Shown here: one piece after another, positions 47,882 to 58,349 of the stretch
Numbering within the stretch: the first letter of the stretch is position 1
Layout of the letters: every line of letters starts with the position of its first letter
Made by a program: the position numbers and the translations under genes
The notes under the pieces: generated by a model
Databases searched by the model: none
What the model was told of the DNA's origin: nothing
The model's input: the letters and a program-made list of their open reading frames with translations, nothing else
Assembly (NCBI GenBank): GCA_030568195.1
Contig: JAJLTO010000012.1
Coordinates: 434,001 to 498,000, forward strand
Direction of reading: 5' to 3'
Source: Dipodascopsis uninucleata var. uninucleata
Taxonomy: Eukaryota > Ascomycota > Lipomycetes > Lipomycetales > Lipomycetaceae
Length of the DNA: 64,000 nucleotides

Positions 47882-48880
47882 TCATAGTTTCCAGTCAATG
47901 ATGCCCTCTTCGCCGTAGCGCTTGGCGAGCCACTCATTGGCTTTTTTGAAATGCTGGCACTCAAAGAAGCCACGAGATGCAGAGAGTGGGCTAGGATGGA
48001 CAGCGCGGAAGACTGCATGGACATTTTCGTTGACTTTTGCTACGCGCTTTCCGGCTGGAGTTCCCCAGGCAAGAAAGCAGACGCCAGATTTGCAGCGTTC
48101 AGTGACGACTTGAATGACCCTTTCGGTGAACTGCTCCCATCCTTTCTGAGCATGAGAGTTGGCATTATGGGCCTTAACGGTGAGGCAGGTATTGAGAAGA
48201 AGGACACCACGTTCAGCCCATTTGGTGAGGTCTCCATGCTTGGGTATAACGAAGTCTGGGTAATCCTTTTTGATTGTCGCGTAGATATTTCTAAGAGACG
48301 GAGGAATTGCTGTTGGCGGCTTTACTGAGAAAGCCAGGCCGTGAGCTTGGCCGATGTTATGGTAAGGATCCTGACCCAGAATGACGACTCGCACCTTGTC
48401 CAAGGGTGTGAGTCTTGACCACGAGTATACGTCGCCAGAAGGAGGCAGAATTGTAGTTCCTGCTCTAGCTTCCTTAACTAGAAAGCGCTTGAGATTGAGG
48501 AAGTAAGGCTTTCTAATTTCATCCTTGAGCACAGCTAGCCAGGATTCGCCCATCGTATCAATTTCCAGCCTGAGGAGATCCCTTTCCTCGCCGCTCAGCG
48601 TGTCAACCCACTGAGCCTTATCGAACGGCTCACCTGCTGTCTTAATCCCGTTGACGATAAATGCAGGAGAGGATCCTTTCGCAGGAGTCAATTGCTTATC
48701 ACTATTCAATTTCTTATCATCTTTATTGCCAGAATCTGTGCTCTTTAGGCTGTTGCTGTTGGTTGACGTGCTGATCTTGCTGCTGGCAGACTTGATGAAG
48801 TACGAGGCGAATGGCTTTATTTTCTTCGATCCAGCTTCACCAATTAGCTCAGCTTTTCTTTTTGCTGCTGAGGCGTTCAT
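47882..48880 (-). CDS. Uracil-DNA glycosylase Ung1 (332 aa)
   Basis: Base-excision repair enzyme that removes uracil from DNA in nucleus and mitochondria. Single exon, ATG at 48880. The catalytic core has GQDPYH (169-174, with Asp171), the uracil-binding LLLNT (227-231) and the DNA-intercalating loop HPSPLSAS with His295. Residues 1-80 are basic and low-complexity, the usual targeting extension. KKIKPFASYF (19-28) resembles a PCNA-interacting motif at the position where UNG proteins often carry one, although the canonical Gln is missing. Length is normal for fungi. No link to neighbours. Confidence 0.97.
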   Translation of the reverse strand: MNASAAKRKAELIGEAGSKKIKPFASYFIKSASSKISTSTNSNSLKSTDSGNKDDKKLNSDKQLTPAKGSSPAFIVNGIKTAGEPFDKAQWVDTLSGEERDLLRLEIDTMGESWLAVLKDEIRKPYFLNLKRFLVKEARAGTTILPPSGDVYSWSRLTPLDKVRVVILGQDPYHNIGQAHGLAFSVKPPTAIPPSLRNIYATIKKDYPDFVIPKHGDLTKWAERGVLLLNTCLTVKAHNANSHAQKGWEQFTERVIQVVTERCKSGVCFLAWGTPAGKRVAKVNENVHAVFRAVHPSPLSASRGFFECQHFKKANEWLAKRYGEEGIIDWKL

Positions 48881-50900
48881 GCTTGCGATATATATCAGTG
48901 GTAGGTAGCAGACTAGAAGTATCGCATTAAGTCGTGCGTCCTATTCTGCACGCGCGCTGCTCTGCTGTATCGCCAGATTTTTTTTTCTTTGTTCCATCAT
49001 ACCTCATGGAGCCTCGTACGCGTCTCAATGCCCTCCCCTGGCCCTGCGACGCGTTCTGTGATCCCCTAGCCCATAAGAGAGCGACAGCCCGCTTACCTGT
49101 CTAACTTCATATGTAGGTAATAAATGACTAAGCTACACTCAGAATGTCCTGTGCATTTCTCGGGGCGCACTAGATGTGGCTCAGTAGGGCAGGGGGCGTG
49201 GGTTTGAGCAGTTATGGAGCCAGGGCTTCGGGCAGCATTGCATATGAGAGCAGAGCAGGCGTGAGAAAGGTAGCCGGCGATGCTGGGAACATGTAACGAA
49301 AAAGGCAATGGTACAGAATGGCGGTCTGCGAGATAATAGAGCGGGGTCCATCATTGTTTTCCGAACACTCACGGCTATATCTGCGGCTCAGCAGGCATTA
49401 TCTTGCGGACAGATCGTAGGCTTGTGAACAGCGAAGAGGGGTAAAACGGGAGCTCTTTAGCACTAGCTGATTTCTCAATACAGCAATGCTGTCAAGGCGT
49501 GAACGCCATTTTGCACCGCGATCTTTGTACGGTCCTAATATCGAAGAGTAGAAGTGACGAGTCACCTACTACCTCGCATACACATGGAGACGCGATTCAC
49601 AGCAGTTGGTTCGCAGCAGTTGGTACACAGAGAAGGCCATGTACGTTAGAGAGAGGCGAAAGTGGGGGTCTGGATCCTTAGATGAAAAATTATAAGCGGC
49701 GTCTACGCAGGAAACATATGCCCTCAGTGGTGCGTCTGTATATACAGATATGCGTTAGAATTGTGCGTACCACCCAGAGTGCACGTGTTCCAGCATCAGT
49801 CACACAGTATCAGTCACACAGCATATATACTGCATGAATATGTACATATAATACTTATTCATGCGTTATACATCGTGTGCGTAACTATATTTTACATGCT
49901 TATACACGTGTGCGCGGACAGCGTAGCTATTGCAGAGCACATTATTACTCGAGAGCTCGGAGTTTTACCGCTGCGATCGTTAGCGATACTGTTAAATTTT
50001 TCTCTCTATATTTTTCTCTGGAAGGTGTACTAGTTTGGTAGCAAACGCAACTCTCGAGACTTCATCTCCGTTAAATCCATCGTCTCTGACAGAATATTAC
50101 CTAATCCTCACAAACCGGTACTACAGTATACAGGTCCTCTTGCGCTGCACTACCAAATTCCGATAATGCGAATCCAAATAAAGGTTCGTCACGAGACTTA
50201 CATCTTGCCATACCTTTTTTAGTCTAATATGGCCAATATCTGTTTTATCCCATAATATTTGCACATAATCAGTACATCCACCTGATACCGCTTGCTTCTT
50301 CTGAGTGCCCAGGCTCTCCATGTAATCTTAATAGTGCCTGTAACATGCGACCTCATGATCAAACGTCCCTACTCTACTGCATCGCTCGTCTGGTAACACG
50401 CCCAGTCGCATCCAACGGCGCAGCTCAAAGTAGATATACTCCGCACTCCAGTGCCTCCCTGCTTATTCATACCTCCCTCAGCATACCATCCTCTAATCAT
50501 ATTGCCGTTAACACCCCGTACCCACCGGGTAACAGCATCAATCGTAGCTAGCATAGCTAATACACGCCCTAACCCAACCTTTAAGGTGCTCGTTTGGAGG
50601 CGAAGTCACACAAAGGCGTGGGCGGTTATTGCTTGGAGTTTCCACTTGGTCGTAGCCTTCCAGAGGAAAAGAGAATATATTTTCACCAGCCACCTTACAT
50701 GCTCACATAGCTGAGAAGGTGTTCGATGACGATTCAAGTGTTTTGTATAGTGAAATATCTAGAGTGACACTCGTATAGTGTAGTGTGCTGAACCTGCGAA
50801 AAGAAGATAGCAAGAAAGAAGGCGGCAAACCGGCTTTATTTTCTTGGTGTCTCTTTTTTTTTCATCTCTCACGCTGATAACGGCAACGGTCAGAGAAAAA
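48881..50900. promoter_or_regulatory. Divergent intergenic region between UNG1 and a Gal4-type regulator
   Basis: Two kb with no supported gene. GCCCTAACCCAACC at 50566-50579 is a telomere-type box about 330 bp before the regulator start. A short T-run lies at 50850-50860. Frames such as 50451-50714 (plus) look like chance. Confidence 0.5.
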
Positions 50901-53595
50901 ATGGCGTCTGTTGCAGGTCAACAGCAACAGCAGGGAAGGCGAGTTTCCAATCACGATGAAATTGAGCAAGCGGTAAGTGAGCTACTGTACTGTGTGTTTA
51001 TAGTCGCTTAATGGGGTTGTGGTGTTTATGTTTCGATTGTGGAGTATGGGAAGGTTCAAAAGCAGTTTCACAGAAGAGTGCATGCATAGAAGCTCACTAT
51101 TAGCGTCTTCAAACTGATGTCGTGGGATTGTAATAGTACTATGAATAGAAGCTAACAGGAGTTTTATATTTTAACTATATAGTGCGATTCATGTCGACGA
51201 AGAAAGCTCAAGGTAAGAAGATCTTGGTTTTGATAGCTTGGACACATGCCTCAAGGGTTTTTGGCGGGATGGGTCTCGTTCTGGCCGTTGCTTAGTCGAA
51301 TTAGTTCTTCGCCGGTAGACACAGCTTGACGACAATAAGTTTGTTCGCATAAATGAGATTGTGCTATGTTTAAAACTGTCTAATAGGATACGCTAACGTG
51401 AATTCTGTAAACAGTGTACGAAGGAATATCCGGTATGCGCTCATTGCAAGAGACACAATCGTGAATGCATCTATTCCCCGCGGGCTGTTCGATCTCCGCT
51501 AACTAGGAAGTACCTGACGCAGGTCGAGAACAGAGTTAGTCAGTTAGAGAATGTCCTGAATGAGCTTTTTCCAAATGTCAGTATAGATTCGCTACTGGAG
51601 AGCACAGGAAATGGCGCTGTGTTTTCGCAGATATCGGCTGGCGTGTCGGACTCAGGATCTGATGACAACATACTCAGGCGGGCGTCTACTAACCGATCAG
51701 AACCGGATGACGGGTTGCTTGATAATATGACGGACAGATCATATGATCTTTCTGGGACAAACGAAACTTCACCTGCATCTCATGAGCCATTTTTTCCCCA
51801 AGAGACAGTTCCTGACGAAGCTGACGGATTTGATTGGGTCGAACAGGACACAGTCAACAATGATTTACTGTCAGATGGTATGGCTGCTCTTTCTATTAAT
51901 CCGCATGGATCTGGATATTTTGGTATCGCTTCTAGCGCAGTTCTTTTACGTGCTTTACGCATCAGTCCTTGGACTGGAGTTCAAATGAATGATTCGAATA
52001 CTGAGTTATGCGGTGTTCCTGTCTTACCTCTGTACACATCGCCTGCACCTCGCCATGTGGCAGATGCTTTGATTGATGCATACTTTTCTATGTATCATAC
52101 ATCATACCCATTTCTGCACGAAGCTACTTTTCGTGCGATGTATAATCTGGAACTTACTCGGCCTTCTAATCACATTTGGGAGATTTTACTTAACACAGTG
52201 CTGGCACTGGGTGCGTGGTGTATTGTCGATGAGTCTTCTTGTGCGGATATGGCATTTTATCAAAATATCAAAATGCATCTGACTGCGGATGTCTTTGAGA
52301 CTGGTAGCTTGCCACTTGTTTTAGCACTAACATTGCTATCAAATTATGTGCAAAAACGAAATCGTCCAAACTCAGGTTGGAATTTCTTGGGTATTGCCTG
52401 TCGTATGGCGACTGGTTTAGGCCTGCACAAGGAGTTCTCGGGTTGGAAGTCCAGCCCATTGAAGCAGGAAATGCGCCGTCGCGCTTGGTGGGGTCTCTAT
52501 ATGTTTGATGCTGGAGCTGCGATAACGTTTGGTAGACCTGTTCAATGGCCTGAAATTGGTGGTGTTGATGTAGATGAGGTATCCAATATTTGCGACGAAG
52601 AGCTCACTGTGGAGTCAAAATCGATGCCTGCCAATAATGAATCTGATAAAATTACGATATACACTGGCATGATTGCACAGTGTCGATTCCATATTGCCAC
52701 AAACAGCTTGTATAATAGACTAATTTCGAAGCCTGGCTTGACTGCTGAAGAGACTCTTGCACTGACAGTGCAGATAGACGATTTTTGTGAGAAATTACCT
52801 TATGCTTTTAACGAATCGACACCTATTGATACTACATACGACTGGTTCGTATTTAGTCGCTATAGACTCTTTTGGCGATACAGCAATTTAAGAATTTTAG
52901 CGTACCGACCTTTTGTTCTTCAAAGAGCGTTAGTTATTAGTGGTGCTTCATCTTCCACTGGTAGAATTTCTCCACGGTCTAGCTTACATGATAACGACAA
53001 TCAAAGTATAGGATCTCGAAATGACGATAGGAGCCAAGATCAGAATGCAAATAAAGTTTTTGATGAGACTCAGGCAGAGAGAACATGCAGGGAGAAATGT
53101 ATGGCTAATGCGCATGAGACAATTTTGTCTGTGGAAGATTTTATTGCAAACCGTCCATTGACTACTTTATCTATATGGTACGCTCTTTACTTTCTCTTCC
53201 AAGCTGGTCTTATATCATTGCTTTGCTTTTGTTCCGAGCCGGATTCCCCACTGGCTAGTGAATGGTTGGCAGATATTCAACGAACGAGAGCCACACTGGC
53301 TGCGGTCTCGATGCGTAATAGTTTAGCTGATAAATTCATTGCACTGATTAACGGCTTGATTGACCCATATGTTGGTGTATCTGATAACAATGGACAGTCT
53401 AGTGGTGTTATATTGATCGATGATCCTTCTAAGCGTACGGATTGGATCAATGACGTATATTCACTCTTATTTGAAGATCCTTCTGCTGGACTGATGAGTG
53501 GCATAGTGGGATCCGGAGGTGTGCCTGCAAGGTCAGCTGAGGACTTCGGACCAAAGTCTAATGAAGATCCTCTTGACAGTTTTTGGAACCTGTAA
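50901..53595 (+). CDS. Gal4-type Zn2Cys6 transcription factor (3 exons, 760 aa)
   Basis: Nuclear DNA-binding regulator of the Gal4/Lac9 type. Exons are 50901-50972, 51183-51212 and 51415-53595. The zinc cluster Cys25, Cys28, Cys35, Cys42, Cys45 and Cys52 is split by two introns (210 and 202 nt, both phase 0, GTAAGT and GTAAGA), so the middle exon encodes only the ten residues CDSCRRRKLK. After the cluster, SPRAVRSPLTRKYLTQVENR and SQLENVLNELFPN closely follow the linker and dimerisation helix of Gal4. A fungal_trans regulatory domain lies at about 180-560, including RRRAWWGLYMFD and FGRPVQWPE. The tail is acidic. The first long ATG frame at 51619 lacks all cysteines and is rejected. Regulation of sugar metabolism is suggested by Gal4 similarity and by the adjacent transporter, but the targets are unknown. 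Confidence 0.9.
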
Positions 53596-54721
53596 TAAGC
53601 GAGAATTCTGTAAAACTATGGTACTTGGCAACTGATATTGAAAGCGTATAATAATGACCAGGACGCTTAATGTTCTGAGTAAGATAATGGTGGCTAGAGG
53701 ATATTATAATTAATTACGTATTACTACTGTATTAACAAAAGCGCTTTGTATGAACAAAACATCAAACGATTTTTCATCAGGCATTACTTGACGTATATCG
53801 ATAGATGTCATTTATTCAGTTTGGGAATGTTTGATGCTATTTTTTAAAATTTTTTTTTTGCAATGTTACACTAGTGTTATTATATCTTATGACTGCCAAT
53901 GTTTATTTGTCTATCAGTATATACCGATTACAACATATCTATGTCTATAGACTTTAATGATAATTATGACTTTACTATTAAAACTGCCTTTCATACATAA
54001 TCTATTAACTTCCACTAGAAATCATATTTTCGCTAATGTATTTCGTCACAAGTATACTGTTTACAGGATTGAGGAAGAATAACATTACTTTTTGGATTTT
54101 ATATAAAGCTGGAAGTGTCATTTAGACTTTCATTTTATGACTAAAGTTTGTGGGGTGCATAGAGGAGGGTAATAATGTCTCGTTTCCGTCAGGTGAATGA
54201 AAATATTAATAGTGTGTTCTACGTATTTGAGAATAAATTGATAAGTCGCAATATATAGTAGACGTTGGGTCTTTCTAGTATTCAAATATTTGCTACACTA
54301 TAGATGTTATTTAATACCAGTACTAATAGGCTTATGGTATGCGAAAGAGAGCTAGAAGACGTCATATTATATGGCCTAGTGGTTGATATAATATAGTCTT
54401 TTGTGCAAACAAAAGACGCTTGGGAAGTAACTGCACAAATACTCGTGTGTTCATTGTTCGTATCTGGCCATCTTAACGCTGATATAGCACAAGTTTCCTA
54501 GATATACTGCTCTTTTCATACTTAGTCTTCTCTCTACTAAACTTGAAGAGTTGTCGTTTTATTATAAAAACACTCTGCATAATCATCATTGAAATTTGTT
54601 TTGGTCAACCTGTTGCACTAAACTTGTAACTCATTTTCCTTGGGACAAACAGAACCTTCGTTATCTATTCGACTGACTCGGACTGACAATACTCTCATCT
54701 AATGCGATACACGGAAGTGAA
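53596..54721. promoter_or_regulatory. Intergenic region upstream of the sugar transporter
   Basis: The 3' flank of the regulator and promoter of the transporter; AT-rich, no gene. It includes a perfect 8-bp hairpin, listed separately. A TGGCCTAGTGG stretch at 54372-54382 resembles a tRNA A box, but no B box or cloverleaf follows. Confidence 0.5.
54396..54417 (+). repeat. Perfect inverted repeat, 8-bp stem with 6-nt loop
   Basis: GTCTTTTG pairs with CAAAAGAC around the loop TGCAAA. It lies about 305 bp before the transporter start. It may be a dyad protein-binding site or a chance palindrome. Confidence 0.5.
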
Positions 54722-56638
54722 ATGGCTGGGGCAATAATAATAAATACTGGACCTCCGGTGAAGCAAAGGAGTATTGTGAAAGTAGCATTGGAAAATCCCT
54801 ATGTGCTTTGTGTGACAATTTTCTCTTCCCTTGGAGGGCTTCTCTTCGGTTATGACCAGGGTGTTGTATCAGGAGTGGTAACTATGGAGAGCTTCGCGGT
54901 CAAATTTCCAAAAATATATCTAGACTCAGACTTTAAAGGATGGTTTGTATCTACATTTTTGCTCGGTAAGATGGCTTGATGATTTTGCTCTATATTGCGT
55001 TGCTATTAAAGTGGTAAATGAGTGTGAAGTTAACATACTGGTCACCGACTATCTATAGCGGCATGGTTTGGATCTCTACTGAATGGCCAATTTACCGATA
55101 GACTAGGTCGAAAGCGATCTATGATGCTCTCAGTAGTCATTTTCGTCGTTGGATCTTCATTACAGGCTGCTGGAATAAATCTGGCTATGATATTCTGCGG
55201 AAGGGCGATTGCCGGTGTATCTGTTGGTATGCTGACCATGGTTGTGCCTCTTTATATGGCTGAAATTGCACCAGCAGAGATTCGAGGTGGTCTAGTGGTT
55301 CTTCAGCAACTGTCCATTACAGCGGGGATTTTAATATCATACTGGATTGATTATGCTGCAAATTACATTGGCTCTACTAGGTGCTGGCCAAATACTCCAT
55401 ACAGAAATGGAATATCCTTTAATCCCTATACTGATGTAGGAGATGGTCCATGTCGGCAGTCATCGGCAGCTTGGAGACTTCCGCTTGGATTACAGCTCCT
55501 ACCAGCTATAGTTCTTGGTATAGGTATGATTAGTATGCCATATTCTCCTCGCTGGCTTGTCATGCAGGACAGATCAGAGGAAGCTTTGAGCGAGCTAAGT
55601 AGAATCAGAAGAAAGCCGGCCGATCATCCAGATGTTGAAAAAGAGTTCATCCAGATCAAAGCCGAAGTGGTCTTCGATCTTTTATCACGGGAGGAGAGGT
55701 TTGGTCAGAAGCGAGGAATTGCTTTGGAGGCGCTACAATATATCGATATCGTGAGAAATCCATCGTCTCGAAAGCGGGTCTTCATAGGCTCAGCTGTGAT
55801 GTTCTTTCAGCAATTTATCGGCTGCAATGCTATTATCTATTACGCGCCAACTATATTTGGTCAGCTTGGACTAAACTCCAATACTGTGTCACTTCTTGCA
55901 ACTGGAGTATATGGGATTGTGAATTTTCTGGCAACCCTGCCTGCTTTCTTCTTGATAGATAGAATAGGAAGACGAGTTTTACTTATGGCTGGCGCCATAG
56001 GTACATGCATTTCGTTGATTGTCGTCGCAGCTATCATTCAGCATTATGGTGGAGAACTATCTGCACATCCATTAGCAGGTTGGATTGGAATTGTATTCAT
56101 ATATCTATACGACATCCATTTTTCATACTCCTGGGCACCTGTTGGCTGGGTATTACCTTCTGAAATTTTTCCTATCGCTATCAGGGCAAAGAGTATTTCC
56201 ATAACAACTTCTTCTACATGGATGAACAACTTCATCATAGGATTAATATCACCTCGAATGCTTGAAAAGATGACTTATGGTACATATATATTTTTTGCTG
56301 CTTTTGCTGTCATTGGATTCTTTTTCACGCTTTTTATGATTCCGGAAACTCGCGGCAGATCGCTGGAAGAGATGGACGAGGTATTCAATGATACTACTTC
56401 GATTGATGATAAGCGACGATTACAGCAAATTTCCAACGATCTGGAACAAGCTTCAGCAAATAACCAGCATCCTAGTCCGTTTAATGAACCGGCATACGAT
56501 CGCATGGATTTTGATAAGCCAGGGAATGAAGACTCAGTAGTAGAGCTAGTAGATCAGGTAGAAAGAGGAGTCTCTAGTAACGGAGAAACAAGATCGATAT
56601 CTAGTTCGACTGCCAATGCAGATATCGAAAGAGCGTAA
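54722..56638 (+). CDS. MFS sugar (hexose-type) transporter (2 exons, 607 aa)
   Basis: Twelve-helix proton symporter or facilitator of the sugar-porter family in the plasma membrane. Exons are 54722-54965 and 55059-56638; the 93-nt intron (GTAAGA...TATAG) joins FVSTFLL to AAWFGSLLNGQFTDRLGRKR, completing helix 2 and the first GRK/R loop. Other signatures are GGLLFGYDQGVVSG in helix 1, GRAIAGVSVGMLTMVVPLYM, the loop-6 SPRWL (here YSPRWL rather than PESPRWL), QQFIGCNAIIYYAP in helix 7, DRIGRR and PETRGRSLEEMDEVF at the end of helix 12. The C-terminal cytoplasmic tail is about 110 residues and acidic. It follows a Gal4-type regulator in the same direction at 1.1 kb. Substrate sugar not deducible; hexose most likely. 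Confidence 0.94.
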
Positions 56639-57419
56639 ATTGTATATGTAAATTATATTTATCTTGCTTGAAGTTTGCCATTACTCATGGCTGCAGATAT
56701 ATAGCAGTAAATATAATGAATTCTATATTTTCTTGCATATCACTGACAAACAATAACTCTGACACATCCTCAAATAATACATATAGAATCACCTTAAAAT
56801 TGTACCTGTTTGACGATAAATATACAAATCAGCGATTTATGCGCCACAACAGGTAAAATAATTTTAAGTCAGAGCGACAAAAGCCTACAAGATACTATTT
56901 ATCAAACCAAGCACGATATTAATAATAGTGGATGCTATATTTATCTATCGGAGCCATCATATCTAGAATAAAATAATAAAAAAAAACTCCAAGCCCCAAA
57001 TAAAATAGGACAAAATATAAGAATTCTACTGAGACAGACAAAAACAAACATAAATACACAAAATATATGAAGAGTGCTTCAAGTTAACGTTAGAATATTC
57101 GTAAAGACAATGATACAGTATTGTAAAAGAGAAGAAAAGGAAAAAGAAAAATAACAAAAAAATTTAGAATAAGAAATTCAATTCATGCAAGAAAAAGAGA
57201 ACAAAAACAAAAAAGATCTAGACACTCAATTACACCTTTTCCCTAGCATTTTTTTGTGCAAAAACTACTCTTTAAAGTAATTTACTAAATTCATCAGGTC
57301 ATTATGTGAGCTCGAAAGCTCAAAAAATAAAGAAATGAGAACAAGAGACGAGACTGTCAGAGATACAATGGAAACCACAGATCCATCCTAGCTCTATACA
57401 CCATTTTGTAAATGCTACT
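56639..57419. other. Convergent 3' flanks
   Basis: Very AT-rich sequence between the transporter and the mannosyltransferase gene, with A-rich runs at about 56970-57220. No gene or RNA recognised. Confidence 0.5.
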
Positions 57420-58349
57420 CTACTCTCCATATTCAAGATTTTTGTACTTGATATGTCGCGGTGCATACACCCGCTTGAAAACCAAATAAATTGTAAGGCC
57501 AACAACAGCTGCCAGGAAAAATCCAACAACAGTAAAAAACATCCAATGTAGACCAAGGAACATGATCAATTGAGCGTCTTCCTCATGCCAAGAGGATCCA
57601 TGCAAATCATTAAAATACGCGGCATCTGGAGTAGGTGGCTGTAAAATCCAGACTTGCTCAGCCTCGTTAGTAGCCCATCGTTTGTGCTGTTTCCAAACGA
57701 CAGACAAAAACAGAGGACCAGTAGCATACATGACTGTAATATAAGGTACACGCCAGTTCATGTTGTAATTCTTCAATTCCAAAAGGACCTTCATAAAGAA
57801 AGGATGGTTCGGAGTAGAGCCCATGACAGAATTCGAGATACCAGTTGGATCCGAGTCACGCACCCAAGCTGGATATGTAAGCAAAGGATCTAATGACGAA
57901 ACACATCCTTCATCAAGGTCAATATAGATACCACCAAAATGATGCAAAACGAAGTATCTAATAGCATCAGCTCTCATAATATTGTGAGTATAGCTATCAT
58001 AAGTGTCTAGAAACCAGGTATAATTCTCAGCAATGAATTCTCGAGCAGATTCATCGGTCCAGAGCTTATATTCATAATCAGGATGCTTTGAAATGCAACT
58101 CTCCTGAGTACCTTTCCATTTTTCAGGAATTGTCTCATTCTTCCAGGTCTGATGAATAATCTTTGGAATTATCTGAGGTCGCCTAGTCTGTGATTTTCCA
58201 GTCTCTTTATTGATAGTAGGCACTTCGAATGGAATCGCATTGTCAGAGACTGGATCAAATAGGAGAGTAATGTAGTCAAATGTGATAAGAACACCAATGA
58301 AGACAAATATGCCCAGACATATCAATGGAGCTTGGAACTGGCGTCTCAT
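57420..58349 (-). CDS. GT32 mannosyltransferase, MIPC synthase catalytic subunit Sur1/Csh1 type (309 aa)
   Basis: Golgi enzyme that, with Csg2, transfers mannose to inositol phosphorylceramide. I choose the ATG at 58349: the protein then begins MRRQFQAPLICLGIFVF, closely like yeast Sur1 (MRKELKYLICFN), with a signal anchor at 8-30. An open frame extends upstream to a TTG at 58391 and back to a possible acceptor AG near 58410, so an extra 5' exon is possible. PQIIPKIIHQTWK, DYEYKLWTDE and the catalytic DXD in YIDLDEG (Asp144, Asp146) identify GT32. ATGPLFLSVVWKQHKRW and GSSWHEEDA are Sur1-like. A second membrane segment is at about 265-290, near the C-terminus. The cytoplasmic tail is short compared with yeast. 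Confidence 0.92.
   Translation of the reverse strand: MRRQFQAPLICLGIFVFIGVLITFDYITLLFDPVSDNAIPFEVPTINKETGKSQTRRPQIIPKIIHQTWKNETIPEKWKGTQESCISKHPDYEYKLWTDESAREFIAENYTWFLDTYDSYTHNIMRADAIRYFVLHHFGGIYIDLDEGCVSSLDPLLTYPAWVRDSDPTGISNSVMGSTPNHPFFMKVLLELKNYNMNWRVPYITVMYATGPLFLSVVWKQHKRWATNEAEQVWILQPPTPDAAYFNDLHGSSWHEEDAQLIMFLGLHWMFFTVVGFFLAAVVGLTIYLVFKRVYAPRHIKYKNLEYGE

Noticed and set aside
51619-53595. Gal4-type regulator starting at the first long-frame ATG
   Set aside because: That start omits the zinc cluster and dimerisation helix, which are encoded in frame by the three-exon model.
54360-54440. Possible tRNA gene suggested by TGGCCTAGTGG
   Set aside because: No B box (GGTTCGANNCC) and no acceptor or TPsiC stem can be drawn.
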